Notes under the pieces: model-generated
Told to the model about the DNA's origin: nothing
What the model saw: the letters and a program-made list of their open reading frames with translations, nothing else
Database searches by the model: none
Position numbers and translations under genes: made by a program
Origin: Klebsiella sp. BIGb0407
GTDB lineage: Bacteria > Pseudomonadota > Gammaproteobacteria > Enterobacterales > Enterobacteriaceae
Reading direction: 5' to 3'
Length of the DNA stretch: 64,000 nucleotides
Assembly: GCF_024807845.1 (NCBI RefSeq)
Contig: NZ_JANUEQ010000001.1
Location: 1,172,900-1,236,899 of the forward strand
Shown here: positions 16,075 to 25,620 of the stretch, one piece after another
Layout: every line of letters starts with the position of its first letter
Numbering within the stretch: the first letter of the stretch is position 1

Positions 16075-17457
16075 TTAGTCAAAACCATTATTCGCTGCGG
16101 TACTGGCAAACCAGATACCACTTTGTTTTATTGTTCGTTTCTGGCTGGCCAAATCTAATTGAATAAATCCATAGCGATTCTTATAGCCATTACACCATGA
16201 CCAGTTATCAATAAATGTCCACATATGATAACCGAGGCAATTTGCGCCTTCACTGATTCCTTTATGCAGCCATTTCAGATGATCGGAAACAAAATCTATC
16301 CGGTACTGGTCGTTTATTTTTCCGTCCTGGAGAAATCGATCTTCATTTTCCACGCCCATACCATTTTCAGAAATAAAACAGCGAGGGTTACCATAATTAA
16401 GGCGCAAATTAGTCAGAATATCGTAAATACCGGGCTCATAAATTTCCCAGCCACGATAAGGATTCATTTTACGGCCGGGCATTTCATAGCTGTCAAATAA
16501 CCATTCAGGCATAAAAGGTGACACCGGGTTAACCGCACTATCACGGCATTTCACGCGGCGGGGCTGATAGTAATTAATCCCCAGAAGGTCTATTTTCCCT
16601 TCTGCAATCAGCGCCTTATCCCCTTTCTGGCATGCAGGAACCTGGTCATAATCACGTAATAAATCAATCAATTGTGGTGGATACTCACCGCGTAATACCG
16701 GGTCAAGGAAGCTACGGTTAAACAATAAATCCGCGTATTCTGCCGCTTTAACATCAGCAGGATTCTGCGACCGTGGGTATGAAGGCGTCAGGTTAAGCAC
16801 TATCCCTATTTCCCCATCATACTGACCTGCACGATAAGCTTTCACCGCCGTCGCGTGCGCCAGAACCGTATGATAGGCAACCGTTGCTGCACGCCGGAAA
16901 TCCACCACATTGGGATAATGGAAATCATACAGATAGCCACCTTCCACCGGGACAATAGGCTCATTGAAAGTAAACCAATGCTTTACCCGGTCTCCGAACA
17001 GTTCAAAACACACTTCGGCATAATGTTTCCAGGCCTCAATCACCGCGCGGTTTTCCCAGCCGCCAATTTCTTGCATTGCCATCGGCATATCAAAATGGAA
17101 CAGCGTAATAAAAGGCGTAATATCCTGCGCTAACAGTTCATCAATGACATTGTTATAAAAAGCCACCGCCTCAGGGTTCACCTCGCCAATACCATTCGGA
17201 ATTAATCGCGCCCAGCTCAGTGAAGTACGGAAACTGTTATGGTTAAGTTGCTTTAGCAAGGCAATATCTTGCTGCCAGTGACGATAAAACGTCGATGTCT
17301 CATCCGGACCCACCCGCTTGTGAAAACGTAAGGGTTCGTTAGCGTACCAGGCATCCCAGGTCGTAGGGCTTTTGCCACCTTGCAGACTGGCACCTTCGGT
17401 TTGTAGCGCGGAACTCGCACTGCCCCACCAGAAATTATCTGGAAATTGATATTTCAT
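16075..17457 (-). CDS. GH1 6-phospho-beta-glucosidase
   Basis: This 460-residue cytosolic glycosidase should hydrolyse PTS-delivered 6-phospho-beta-glucosides such as cellobiose 6-phosphate or aryl-glucosides. The GH1 N-terminal signature FWWGSASSALQTEGA is at 9-23. The acid/base glutamate is E166 in FTFNEP and the nucleophile E364 in FISENGMG. The family length (about 450-480) is met. It sits between EIIC and EIIA in the same operon, which supports a phosphorylated substrate. It is more like the Bacillus BglC/YesZ-type or beta-glucosidase A branch than E. coli AscB or BglA; the exact sugar is not known. Confidence 0.88.
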   Translation of the reverse strand: MKYQFPDNFWWGSASSALQTEGASLQGGKSPTTWDAWYANEPLRFHKRVGPDETSTFYRHWQQDIALLKQLNHNSFRTSLSWARLIPNGIGEVNPEAVAFYNNVIDELLAQDITPFITLFHFDMPMAMQEIGGWENRAVIEAWKHYAEVCFELFGDRVKHWFTFNEPIVPVEGGYLYDFHYPNVVDFRRAATVAYHTVLAHATAVKAYRAGQYDGEIGIVLNLTPSYPRSQNPADVKAAEYADLLFNRSFLDPVLRGEYPPQLIDLLRDYDQVPACQKGDKALIAEGKIDLLGINYYQPRRVKCRDSAVNPVSPFMPEWLFDSYEMPGRKMNPYRGWEIYEPGIYDILTNLRLNYGNPRCFISENGMGVENEDRFLQDGKINDQYRIDFVSDHLKWLHKGISEGANCLGYHMWTFIDNWSWCNGYKNRYGFIQLDLASQKRTIKQSGIWFASTAANNGFD

Positions 17458-17475
17458 TAACAGAGTCTCTTATCG

Positions 17476-18807
17476 TTATGGATTAGTACGAACGGCGTCT
17501 GAAATCGGCGGTGCATCGCTGACCGGGCTTCCTGCCGTTTTTAACAATGTATGCTCGTAAGCGCGCAGGAATGGCAGATAAATTAGCGCGGAAACCACCA
17601 TACATATCAGACACATTACTACAGGACTAAAGGCCCAGTTGGCGGCCCAGGAAGCACCTATCGGCGCAGGTGTGGTCCATGGAGTCAAGGATACAACTTG
17701 TGCAAGCCAGCCTAATTGCGTTGCGGTGTAAGCCAGGATGGCATTGATTAACGGCACGCAAATAAAGGGAATAAACATAATCGGGTTCATAATGATTGGC
17801 GCACCAAACAAAATGGGCTCATTGATGTTGAAGAAGCTAGGAACCACGCCCAATTTACCAATACTGCGTAAATGCGCCACGCGGCTACGTAATAACAAGA
17901 ACGCCAGCGGCAGAGTCGAGCCGACGCCACCAATTAATAAGTAGTGATCCCAGAAACCTTGTAAATAAACATGCGGTAAGCTTGCTCCAGCGGCCAGTGC
18001 CGCCTGATTTGCTGCAAGGTTAGTCATCCAGAATGGACTCATAATACCTGTGACAATCAGTGAACCGTGAATGCCTGAGAACCAGAAAATCTGACATAGC
18101 AACACTGAGAGCAATATTGCCGGCAGTGAATCTGATGCAGAAACCAGGGGTTGCAATAAGTGCATAATCGCTTCCGGAATGATCATGCCACTTTGCGATT
18201 CAATAAACAGGTTGAGCGGATGCAGCGTTGCCATAATCACCAATACTGGGATCAGAACTTCAAATGACCGTGCAACTCCGGTAGGTACCTCTTTCGGTAA
18301 CCGAATAGTAATCTTATGTTGTTTCAGTGCTGCATAAACGCGGGTGGAATAAATCGCCGTAATTAAGGCGGTGAAAATCCCCTGACCAGAGAGATACTGG
18401 GTGGAGATTTTACCGTCAGCAAAAGGTGCAGCTACCAGTAAAAATGCCATAAATGCCAGTAAACCACACATCACCGGGTCGAGATTAAACTGCTTCCCGA
18501 GACTGGCCCCCACCCCCACAGAAATAAAGAAGGTCATGACCCCCATGCTGAGGTTAAAAGGCAGCATCAGCTGTTCACGGTAGGTTTCAGAAAAATCCAG
18601 CCAGGCACGTGCAAATCCCCAGGTCGTGTCAGCGGCAAATGGCGGGAAGATAAAAACCAGCATAAACGAGCCGATTATCATAAAAGGGAGAGCCGCAGTA
18701 AAACCATCACGGATAGCAATAACGTACTTTTGCTGCCCCAGACGCCCCGCGAGCGGGGTAATAGTCTGCTCAATAGAAGCAACCATCGAATGATAGAGAG
18801 AACTCAT
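17476..18807 (-). CDS. PTS EIIC, lactose/cellobiose family permease
   Basis: This 443-residue inner-membrane permease (about ten helices) is of the ChbC/CelB family. It begins with an amphipathic N-terminus (SIEQTITPLAGRLGQQKYVIAIRDGF), then GSFMLVF, and has the conserved loop PSFFNINEPILFGAPIIMNP carrying the Glu of the sugar site. EIIB is 12 bases upstream and the GH1 enzyme 18 bases downstream. It translocates and hands the beta-linked sugar to EIIB for phosphorylation. Confidence 0.92.
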   Translation of the reverse strand: MSSLYHSMVASIEQTITPLAGRLGQQKYVIAIRDGFTAALPFMIIGSFMLVFIFPPFAADTTWGFARAWLDFSETYREQLMLPFNLSMGVMTFFISVGVGASLGKQFNLDPVMCGLLAFMAFLLVAAPFADGKISTQYLSGQGIFTALITAIYSTRVYAALKQHKITIRLPKEVPTGVARSFEVLIPVLVIMATLHPLNLFIESQSGMIIPEAIMHLLQPLVSASDSLPAILLSVLLCQIFWFSGIHGSLIVTGIMSPFWMTNLAANQAALAAGASLPHVYLQGFWDHYLLIGGVGSTLPLAFLLLRSRVAHLRSIGKLGVVPSFFNINEPILFGAPIIMNPIMFIPFICVPLINAILAYTATQLGWLAQVVSLTPWTTPAPIGASWAANWAFSPVVMCLICMVVSALIYLPFLRAYEHTLLKTAGSPVSDAPPISDAVRTNP

Positions 18808-18819
18808 GTGAATACCTTT

Positions 18820-19134
18820 TTAGTGGGTCGCGTTAATAAGCGACAGAGCATAGTCCAGCACGTTATCGCCACGCTGCATTCCGTAATCCATCATATCAAT
18901 GGCCTGGACAGGAATACCGTGGGCAGCCGCCTTTTCTGAAAGCATACCTAGCATATATTTCACCTGCGGCCCGAGCAGAACCACCTGATAGCGCGGGAAC
19001 TGGCTATCAAACTCTGAGACACCAAAAGCCTCTATCTCAACCGGGATCGCTCTTTCTTCGGCTACAGTCCGCATTTTTCTGACCAGCATGCTGGTGGACA
19101 TGCCTGCGGAACAACACAACATAATCTTGTACAT
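18820..19134 (-). CDS. PTS EIIB, lactose/cellobiose family
   Basis: This 104-residue cytosolic phosphocarrier opens with the family P-loop IMLCCSAGMSTSMLV; C8 is the expected phospho-cysteine. A second conserved stretch VVLLGPQVKYM follows. It is the first gene of the leftward operon EIIB-EIIC-GH1-EIIA-porin and is divergent from a LacI-family regulator 295 bases away, with two LacI-type palindromes between them. Confidence 0.92.
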   Translation of the reverse strand: MYKIMLCCSAGMSTSMLVRKMRTVAEERAIPVEIEAFGVSEFDSQFPRYQVVLLGPQVKYMLGMLSEKAAAHGIPVQAIDMMDYGMQRGDNVLDYALSLINATH

Positions 19135-19190
19135 CTACATCCATCCTTAAAAGGTAAATAATATTGCGAGAAACAAATATGACATCATAC

Positions 19191-19204
19191 GGAAACCGTT
19201 TTCC
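19191..19204. promoter_or_regulatory. LacI/GalR-type operator near the beta-glucoside operon start
   Basis: GGAAACCGTTTTCC is a near-perfect palindrome (one mismatch) with the central CG of LacI-family operators. It closely resembles the TGAAACCGGTTTCA box of E. coli AscG. It lies 57 bases upstream of the EIIB start. Confidence 0.65.
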
Positions 19205-19324
19205 ATACGCTGTGAATGGATCTGTGACAGCCATCAAAGTCCATTCTGTATGGGAATTATTTATTTGATGAATGTCGCAACTTTAGGCGATGGACATCTA
19301 TTTTGGATAGTTACGGAAATTCGG

Positions 19325-19343
19325 TTTCCATGATAATTGGAAA
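19325..19343. promoter_or_regulatory. Second candidate LacI-type operator
   Basis: TTTCCA (19325-19330) and TGGAAA (19338-19343) form an inverted repeat around TGATAAT. It lies about 87 bases before the LacI-family gene and 121 bases from the first palindrome, so looping or separate control of the two divergent promoters is possible. Confidence 0.5.
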
Positions 19344-19429
19344 CGACTATACTCAAAGCGTTACTATCAGCGGGCCCGAGCCGTATTGAGGAATGAAAGA
19401 CCAGGGCTATAGCCTGCCAGGAGAGAATT

Positions 19430-20386
19430 ATGTCTACAATCAACGATGTATCACGTCTGGCTGGGGTGTCTAAAGCCACAGTCTCACGGGTGTTGAGCGG
19501 TTCACGTGGCGTTAAAGAAGCCAGTCGTCTGGCGGTACTCAAAGCCGTAGAAGAACTCAATTACCGGCCAAATGTTATCGCCCAGTCCTTGTTAAGCCAG
19601 TCAACGGGTTGTATTGGTGTTATTTGTGCACAAGAAAATATCAACCAGACCACCGGTTACCTGTATGCGCTTGAAAAACATCTCAGCCAGCATCAAAAAC
19701 ATCTGTTATTGCGTTTTGCCAATAACAAAACAGAAGTGATGCAAGCCCTGGACGAACTGTCCTGCGGGCTCTGTGATGACGTGTTGATTATCGGCGCTCG
19801 TTTCCCACTCAATCTGACTGATGACAGCGTTATTCTGGTCGACTGCATGGATATGGATGCCACCAACAGTATCCATTTTGATCATGCCTTTGCAGCAGAA
19901 ACAGCCTGTAATTATCTGATTAAAAATGGAAAAAGAAAAATAGCCTTGATCAATACCGCAACCAACGGTTATGTCGAGGACGTACTGCTGGGCTATAAAC
20001 GCGCGCTGGAAAACAACTTCCTGCCTTTTAACCGGGACCTGATATTTATGGACTCTTCCTCTTCATCCGTCGCATTACAAGAGTTGCTGAATAACAGCGC
20101 AACGCGTAATTTTAATGCCCTGTTAGTCGCGGATGAACAAGAAGCCCAGAACGTGATTCCCCAGTTGCAAGCGTTTAATAAATCTGTACCCGATGACATT
20201 ATGGTATTTAGCCTTGCCGGATCTCTGCATTATCCAGGGATCCCGACTATTCCGGCGATTGAATATTCAATGGATGCGATGGCAGCAAAAATAGTGGCAT
20301 GGCTCAATCAGAAAACCAAAGACGTACTGGGTTCTTATACTCTGCGTGGGGATTTGATTATTCCTGATATGCCGGGTAGAAAATAG
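19430..20386 (+). CDS. LacI/GalR-family repressor, AscG-like
   Basis: The 318-residue protein has an N-terminal LacI helix-turn-helix (STINDVSRLAGVSKATVSRV) with the hinge helix sequence (NYRPNVIAQSL) and a periplasmic-binding-protein-like effector domain. The N-terminal third resembles E. coli AscG, the repressor of the cryptic asc beta-glucoside operon. Its divergent position beside the beta-glucoside PTS operon and the palindromes at 19191 and 19325 make it the likely local repressor, released by a beta-glucoside or its phosphate. It is followed by a GntR gene on the same strand that probably belongs to the next module. Confidence 0.88.
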   Translation: MSTINDVSRLAGVSKATVSRVLSGSRGVKEASRLAVLKAVEELNYRPNVIAQSLLSQSTGCIGVICAQENINQTTGYLYALEKHLSQHQKHLLLRFANNKTEVMQALDELSCGLCDDVLIIGARFPLNLTDDSVILVDCMDMDATNSIHFDHAFAAETACNYLIKNGKRKIALINTATNGYVEDVLLGYKRALENNFLPFNRDLIFMDSSSSSVALQELLNNSATRNFNALLVADEQEAQNVIPQLQAFNKSVPDDIMVFSLAGSLHYPGIPTIPAIEYSMDAMAAKIVAWLNQKTKDVLGSYTLRGDLIIPDMPGRK

Positions 20387-20585
20387 TTATTGAGTGTCCT
20401 GGCGCAGTTCTCCCTGCGCCACCCTTCCGGGTTATCAGTCCGATTATCTGCCGCCTCCGTTTCTGTTAAACAAGATGCTAACGTATGCTGTATCACAAAA
20501 CCATTATCTATTATCAACCACTATAGCGTAAAATATGACGGTTCAGATTAATATGGTTTTCCAGGAGCAAACAGGCAGATTTATC

Positions 20586-21290
20586 ATGAAAAAATATGAA
20601 GAGCTGGTTCAGGATATTATCAGTAAAATTTGCCAGGGTGTCATTACGGTAAAACTGTTATCAGAAAGAGAAATTTCTGAAAAATATGAAACCTCGCGTT
20701 TTACTGTACGTAAAGCGCTGGCTAAATTAGAAGCCATTGGGGTTATCAAATCTAAAGTGGGTTCGGGTTATTATGTTAACACGGCTATTATTGGCAAATC
20801 CCTTATTTATAATTCAATTACTGAGAATAAATTCGGTGAGATTTCATACAAAAAGATCAAGCTGAATAAACGACTGCCTACGCCACATGAAATGCAAGTA
20901 TTTTCAATCACCGAAAATGATTATCTCTGGCATATAAAAAGACTACGTTTAGTTCACGGAATAGTGACACAAATTGAAGAGACGATTCTGCCAGTCAGTA
21001 TTTTTTCACATATTTCAAATGAGGTTATTGAAAACTCTCTGCAGAAACATGTGCTGTCGCTGGGATTAGAAATTGAGAGTTATCTGACCACCTACCGAGC
21101 AATTAACTTATCAAAAGAAGATGCCATTCTGCTCGACTGTAAACGCTCTGTTGCGGCGATGAATATTACCAACCGTGGTTTTTTGAAAACCGGAGAGGTT
21201 TTTGTGGTCAGCGATATTATTGATATCAATTACCAGTGCACTTACCACACTCAATTCAACTCAGAAAGTCTTAATTATCGCGGTGAATAG
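20586..21290 (+). CDS. GntR-family regulator with UTRA ligand domain (HutC/TreR-like)
   Basis: The frame opens at 20535, but the ATG at 20586 (MKKYEELVQDIISKI) gives the usual GntR N-terminus; the start is uncertain because no strong ribosome site is adjacent. Residues about 1-65 are the GntR winged helix (LSEREISEKYETSRFTVRKALAKLE, GSGYYV). Residues about 75-230 form a UTRA effector domain as in regulators of sugar-phosphate uptake. It is next to a ManD-type dehydratase and an EIIBC gene and probably controls one or both. Confidence 0.82.
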   Translation: MKKYEELVQDIISKICQGVITVKLLSEREISEKYETSRFTVRKALAKLEAIGVIKSKVGSGYYVNTAIIGKSLIYNSITENKFGEISYKKIKLNKRLPTPHEMQVFSITENDYLWHIKRLRLVHGIVTQIEETILPVSIFSHISNEVIENSLQKHVLSLGLEIESYLTTYRAINLSKEDAILLDCKRSVAAMNITNRGFLKTGEVFVVSDIIDINYQCTYHTQFNSESLNYRGE

Positions 21291-21318
21291 GGTCGCTAAA
21301 TTGCGACCCTTTATTTTC

Positions 21319-22533
21319 TTAAGGCGTATGGATCGTGCCATCAGGAAGTCGGGATTGCGTCCATTCGTGTGGACGATACTCAACCGGATATTCCTTAGCT
21401 ACTGCTAAATCCATTTCCACACCAATACCGCTGAGCTCTGAAGCGTACAGGTATCCCTTTTTCGGTTCAGCCGCATTTTTAAATACCCGCAAAGTATTAG
21501 GCTGATAGGTGACATGCTCCTGGATAGCGGCATTATGCAGATGGACATTAAGATGGGTATTTACCGCAGCACCGATAGGGGTCATATCCGGTGGGCAATG
21601 CCAGGCCACACGCACACCAAAGGTTGCACATAGATGCGCTAATTTCAGTGCCGGTGTAATACCGCCAATCTGTGAGACATGGCAGCGAATAAAATCGACT
21701 CTGCGATTAATAATCAGCGCCTTCCACTCTTCAGGGTTATTAAATAACTCCCCTAATGCGAGTGACACGCTTGACTGGCTTCGAATATTATCCAGCCATT
21801 CTGTTTGATTAGGGGGAAGGATATCTTCGATAAAATAGGGGCTGTACTGCTCGACGCGTTTAGCAAACTGTACTGCCTGATTAGGGAATAATCTTTCATG
21901 CACATCATGCAGGATATGGAATGATTTCCCGTATTTTTCACGTAACTGCTTAAACATCTCCAGCGTGTTGTCCATATACTGGTCTTGATCGAAGTAAGAA
22001 CCTTCTGTCGGCGTTTCAGCGGTATGAATATCTACCGGAACGCCGCCATAGAAACCAAGCTGACAACGAATATGCTTATAGCCTTCCGCCAGATACTTAT
22101 CCACTTGCTGATACAAACCTTCCATCGTATCGCTGGTGGCATGAGTATAAACCTGGATAGCATCCCGTGATTTCCCACCCCATAGCTGATGCAAAGGCAT
22201 ATTCGCTAATTTCGCCTTAATATCCCAAAGCGCCATATCAACCCCGGACACCGCATTATTGATAACCGGTCCGTTGCGCCAGTAGGCATTAACCATCATC
22301 ATTTGCCAGAGGTCTTCAATATTATTGGCGTCCCGGCCTAACAGTAATGGTTTTATATATTCATCCACCATTGTTTTTACCGCTAAAGGACGCTGCTGAA
22401 AGGTTGCGCAGCCAAATCCAGTGACGCCAGATTCTGTCTCAACCACAACGGTAATCAAGTTATGGCGATCGGGCCGGGTAATGATGCATTGAACGTTTGA
22501 AATCGTATTTGGGTTCACTTTTAACCACCTCAA
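21319..22533 (-). CDS. Enolase-superfamily sugar-acid dehydratase, ManD/RspA-like
   Basis: This 404-residue protein resembles E. coli RspA and the mannonate dehydratase (ManD) group. Matching stretches are [38 protein letters not shown] and [11 protein letters not shown], and later [18 protein letters not shown] and [12 protein letters not shown] with acidic metal ligands. ManD-group enzymes dehydrate an aldonate to its 2-keto-3-deoxy form with Mg; many family members have low activity and unclear substrates. It is divergent from the EIIBC gene with a CRP site between and convergent with the GntR gene. No downstream kinase or aldolase is adjacent. Confidence 0.82.
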   Translation of the reverse strand: MRWLKVNPNTISNVQCIITRPDRHNLITVVVETESGVTGFGCATFQQRPLAVKTMVDEYIKPLLLGRDANNIEDLWQMMMVNAYWRNGPVINNAVSGVDMALWDIKAKLANMPLHQLWGGKSRDAIQVYTHATSDTMEGLYQQVDKYLAEGYKHIRCQLGFYGGVPVDIHTAETPTEGSYFDQDQYMDNTLEMFKQLREKYGKSFHILHDVHERLFPNQAVQFAKRVEQYSPYFIEDILPPNQTEWLDNIRSQSSVSLALGELFNNPEEWKALIINRRVDFIRCHVSQIGGITPALKLAHLCATFGVRVAWHCPPDMTPIGAAVNTHLNVHLHNAAIQEHVTYQPNTLRVFKNAAEPKKGYLYASELSGIGVEMDLAVAKEYPVEYRPHEWTQSRLPDGTIHTP

Positions 22534-22687
22534 GCTTACTGAATATATGCATGAAACAGTGAAACAATGCAGATTTCAAGCGCTAGTTCTCACTTAAAAT
22601 TAACTGGTTCGTTCCTATTTAGGATTGCGTCATAAAAACGTACCAATCGTGAAAAATAGTCTGATTTTCTTATTTCGCACGGATTAA

Positions 22688-22703
22688 TGTGATATTCATC
22701 ACT
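22688..22703. promoter_or_regulatory. CRP (cAMP receptor protein) site
   Basis: TGTGA-TATTCA-TCACT matches nine of ten conserved positions of the CRP consensus. It lies 71 bases before the EIIBC ATG and about 155 bases from the divergent dehydratase start, so catabolite activation of the EIIBC promoter is likely. Confidence 0.7.
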
Positions 22704-22773
22704 GTTTTGTCGATTGGATAATTACTGGCAATGGCTAATATGAGCGAATAAACAGAACAGCACCAGGATAACT

Positions 22774-24192
22774 ATGATGGCATTGTCAGAGACCAATACA
22801 GCGAAAGCTGATGCGTTTAACGCAAAATTAGTCACACTTACCGCCGCATTAGGCGGTAATCAAAATATTGAAAATATTACTCACTGCATGACGCGACTGA
22901 GATTCAAACTGATTGATGAATCACTGACCAACAAAGCAGAGCTTGAAGCTATTGACGGTGTAAAGGGCGTGGTAATTGCTCAGGGGCAGACTCAAGTCAT
23001 TATTGGTGTTGAGGTAGAGAAGTGGTTCAATGCCCTGTCAGGCATCCACGCAGCAACTGACGAAAAAGTCGAATCTAAGATAGTACAGAGAAAAGGTCAG
23101 TTATTTCAGAATGCCATGCGTATTGTTGCCGGTATTTTTGGCCCAGTAGTTCCCGCCATTGCCGGTTCAGGCATGTTAATGGGGCTGCTGTCAGGCCTGA
23201 TTGCCACCAATGTTATCTCTGAAACGTCCGATACAGTATTCTTTTTCCGGTCTATCTCGGTCGCGGTGTTTTTCTTCTTACCAATGCTGGTTGCCTTCTC
23301 GGCCGCAAAAGTCTTTAAGGTCAACGAATATATTGCCCTGGCGGTTGCAGCAGCCATGATGGCACCAAAGTTACTGGATAAAGCGACGCAGCTTAAAGCT
23401 GATGGCCTGGCACCGGAGCTTTCAGTATTTGGTTTTGTCCCAGTCGAACTGCTTAACTATGGCGGTGCTATTGTCCCTGCTATTCTGGCCGTGTGGGTGC
23501 TATCCAAAATTACGCCCTTTGTGGATAAATTTGTGCCTTCCACTGCAAAGCCCGTATTCACACCTTTACTGGCTTTTACCGTCACTTCGACCGTAGTGCT
23601 GTCCTTTGTGGCACCGGCAGGCATCTGGTTCAGTAATGGCGCGGGCTGGGTGGTGAGTTCCCTGCTTGATATCTCCCCGACCCTGACAGGATTTGTCTTT
23701 GGTCTGACCCGCCCGATTACCATCGTCTTTGGTATTCACCACAGCATGACGCCTATCAGCCTGAATAACTTTGCGCTCTATGGCAAAGACCTGCTAATGC
23801 CGATTATGTGCTTAGGCAATATGGCGATTGCCGGAGCAACGGTTGCCGTCTGGTATAAGCAGCGTAAACTCGCAACCAAAGAACAGTCTTCTATTACGCT
23901 CGGTTCCGGAGTGACGGCGATTCTGGGTATCACTGAGCCGGCATTATTTGGTGTTCTGACTAAATATACCAAAGCCTTAGTGATGGCGAGCATCGCGGCG
24001 GGAATATTCGGAGCCATCTCGGTGACGCTGGATACGCACTTAACCAGCTATATTTTGTCCTCCGTATTTAGTTTGCCTGCCTATTTAGCCGGTGGCACAC
24101 AGAACTTTATTCAAGCTATTCTTGGCGTCTGCGGTGTCTTTGCTCTGGCATTTATACTGACCGTTATGTTTGTTAAGGTAGATAATAAATAA
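22774..24192 (+). CDS. PTS EIIBC, glucose/beta-glucoside superfamily, no EIIA domain
   Basis: The 472-residue protein has an N-terminal EIIB domain (about 15-95) with the phospho-cysteine C38 in NITHCMTRLRF, then a ten-helix EIIC domain (about 110-470) carrying VFGIHHSMTPI and GITEPALFGVL. The order and motifs match sucrose/trehalose/beta-glucoside permeases. No EIIA domain is attached and none is adjacent, so it probably uses EIIA-Glc (Crr), as do TreB and ScrA. Upstream are a CRP site and a ribosome site (AGGATAACT) before ATG ATG. A terminator follows, so it is probably monocistronic. The sugar is unknown; no hydrolase is adjacent. Confidence 0.88.
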   Translation: MMALSETNTAKADAFNAKLVTLTAALGGNQNIENITHCMTRLRFKLIDESLTNKAELEAIDGVKGVVIAQGQTQVIIGVEVEKWFNALSGIHAATDEKVESKIVQRKGQLFQNAMRIVAGIFGPVVPAIAGSGMLMGLLSGLIATNVISETSDTVFFFRSISVAVFFFLPMLVAFSAAKVFKVNEYIALAVAAAMMAPKLLDKATQLKADGLAPELSVFGFVPVELLNYGGAIVPAILAVWVLSKITPFVDKFVPSTAKPVFTPLLAFTVTSTVVLSFVAPAGIWFSNGAGWVVSSLLDISPTLTGFVFGLTRPITIVFGIHHSMTPISLNNFALYGKDLLMPIMCLGNMAIAGATVAVWYKQRKLATKEQSSITLGSGVTAILGITEPALFGVLTKYTKALVMASIAAGIFGAISVTLDTHLTSYILSSVFSLPAYLAGGTQNFIQAILGVCGVFALAFILTVMFVKVDNK

Positions 24193-24216
24193 TCCGTATT
24201 ACCGCCGTAAATCAAT

Positions 24217-24252
24217 AACCCCTGACATGTAAGAAGTCAGGGGTTATTTTTT
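24217..24252 (+). terminator. Rho-independent terminator after EIIBC
   Basis: AACCCCTGAC (24217-24226) pairs exactly with GTCAGGGGTT (24236-24245) around a nine-base loop, followed by ATTTTTT. Confidence 0.9.
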
Positions 24253-24537
24253 AGAGTTAATTTGTTTTACCCAGAGCATAACAACCCAAATAATTAAGGT
24301 TCCTTACAGGTGATACATTCACCGGGGTGACTGGCATTATGACAGGTATAAAAATAACATTGATGATAGCCTGTGGCATAATTTCTTAGTTTATTTGAAT
24401 ATTATTATATGAATAAAAATGAAACATAGATTCTGTCTATGTTCATCGACTACGCATGAATTAAATATTCGTAATAACACAAGTCATTTTTGACACTGCA
24501 TCAATAATACCAATATATTATAATCAACAGGTATCTT
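24253..24537. other. Porin upstream region with a perfect inverted repeat
   Basis: No gene is seen. AACATAGA (24423-24430) and TCTATGTT (24436-24443) form a perfect inverted repeat around TTCTG, about 95 bases before the porin start. It could be an operator for the GntR protein or an mRNA hairpin. Confidence 0.45.
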
Positions 24538-25569
24538 ATGAACTGTACTAAACCCTCGTCTTTATTTTTACTCTTAACCGTATTACCTTCTGTCAGTTAT
24601 GCGGTAATTGATGAACCACTTGAAGAGCAAGCCGTAGAAAAAGCGGCTCAGCAACCGCAGAAAGAAACAGCAGAACCATCAAGATTTACTATTTCCAGTA
24701 ATACCTTTTTAGAAATTGAAGAATTCAAGGGTTATAAAGTTAATGATAAAAAAGTCTTTGATAAAATTAGCCCGGTAGTACAAGTCGCGATTCAACCCAC
24801 AGACTCAAGATGGAGTTACTTTATGGAATATAAAGTAACCATGCGTAACTACACGACTAATTTTAACTCTGAACAGACATCCTATAACCGGAATCGTTTA
24901 TTATTACAGGCTAACAGGATTTTATACAAAACGGATGAGGCTAATCTGAATCTGAGCTTCGTTTACCGTAAAGAATCTCATGACGTTAAAAGCGGTATGC
25001 CGGCCAAAAACTCGTACCACTCATACTGGTTAATTCCTGGCGGTAGCTATAACTTTACCGAACAATTATCTTTCGTATTCTGGGATGCGGTTTACTACTA
25101 TGATAATGCCTTCTCAGGCCCCGGTTATAATGACTGGGAATGGGAAAGCGAACATGGTTTCCAGTATAAGTTTAACAGCCAGATCCAGGCCAAGTTAATG
25201 TACTACCGTGACCAGACCTGGAACAGTCATGGTGACACAACATGGGAGCAGAGCCAGATCCGTGGCTATTTCCCAACCACAATTAATGAACAGTGGAATA
25301 TTCAGCCTTACTTCCGCTATTACCTTAATGAAAAGAGTTACAACACGGTGACCGGACAAACTACTAACCGCGCTGATACTGGCGGTCTGCGTTTAGGTCT
25401 GATTGTAAACTATAATCTGACGCCTAAAACCACGCTGTGGACTAACCTGGCATGGGAACAGACTCAGTGGGAGCACTCAAAAAATAGCCCGCAGGTTCAG
25501 CTCACGCATGGAAATGATAATACCCAGGACCTGCGCCTTTACGCGGTGGGTATTCGTCATACCTGGTAG
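24538..25569 (+). CDS. OmpG-family monomeric porin
   Basis: This 343-residue outer-membrane protein has a signal peptide (KPSSLFLLLTVLPSVSYA), a charged linker rich in Gln/Glu/Lys (about 20-48) and a beta-barrel resembling the 14-stranded OmpG. It shares the pattern GFQYKFNSQIQAKLMYYRD...QIRGYFPTTINEQWNIQPYFRYYLN with OmpG's LQYTFN and EIRAYLPLT regions. It ends RLYAVGIRHTW with an aromatic terminus. OmpG-type channels pass mono- to trisaccharides. Its place after the EIIBC gene suggests it supplies that permease, though a terminator makes it a separate transcript. Confidence 0.8.
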   Translation: MNCTKPSSLFLLLTVLPSVSYAVIDEPLEEQAVEKAAQQPQKETAEPSRFTISSNTFLEIEEFKGYKVNDKKVFDKISPVVQVAIQPTDSRWSYFMEYKVTMRNYTTNFNSEQTSYNRNRLLLQANRILYKTDEANLNLSFVYRKESHDVKSGMPAKNSYHSYWLIPGGSYNFTEQLSFVFWDAVYYYDNAFSGPGYNDWEWESEHGFQYKFNSQIQAKLMYYRDQTWNSHGDTTWEQSQIRGYFPTTINEQWNIQPYFRYYLNEKSYNTVTGQTTNRADTGGLRLGLIVNYNLTPKTTLWTNLAWEQTQWEHSKNSPQVQLTHGNDNTQDLRLYAVGIRHTW

Positions 25570-25590
25570 TCCCTTCAGCAAAGAATAATA

Positions 25591-25615
25591 TTACCCGGGT
25601 GTGATTCCCGGGTAA
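25591..25615. terminator. Bidirectional hairpin between the porin and manA
   Basis: TTACCCGGG (25591-25599) and CCCGGGTAA (25607-25615) pair exactly around a seven-base loop, between two convergent genes. Confidence 0.75.
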
Positions 25616-25620
25616 TAAAA

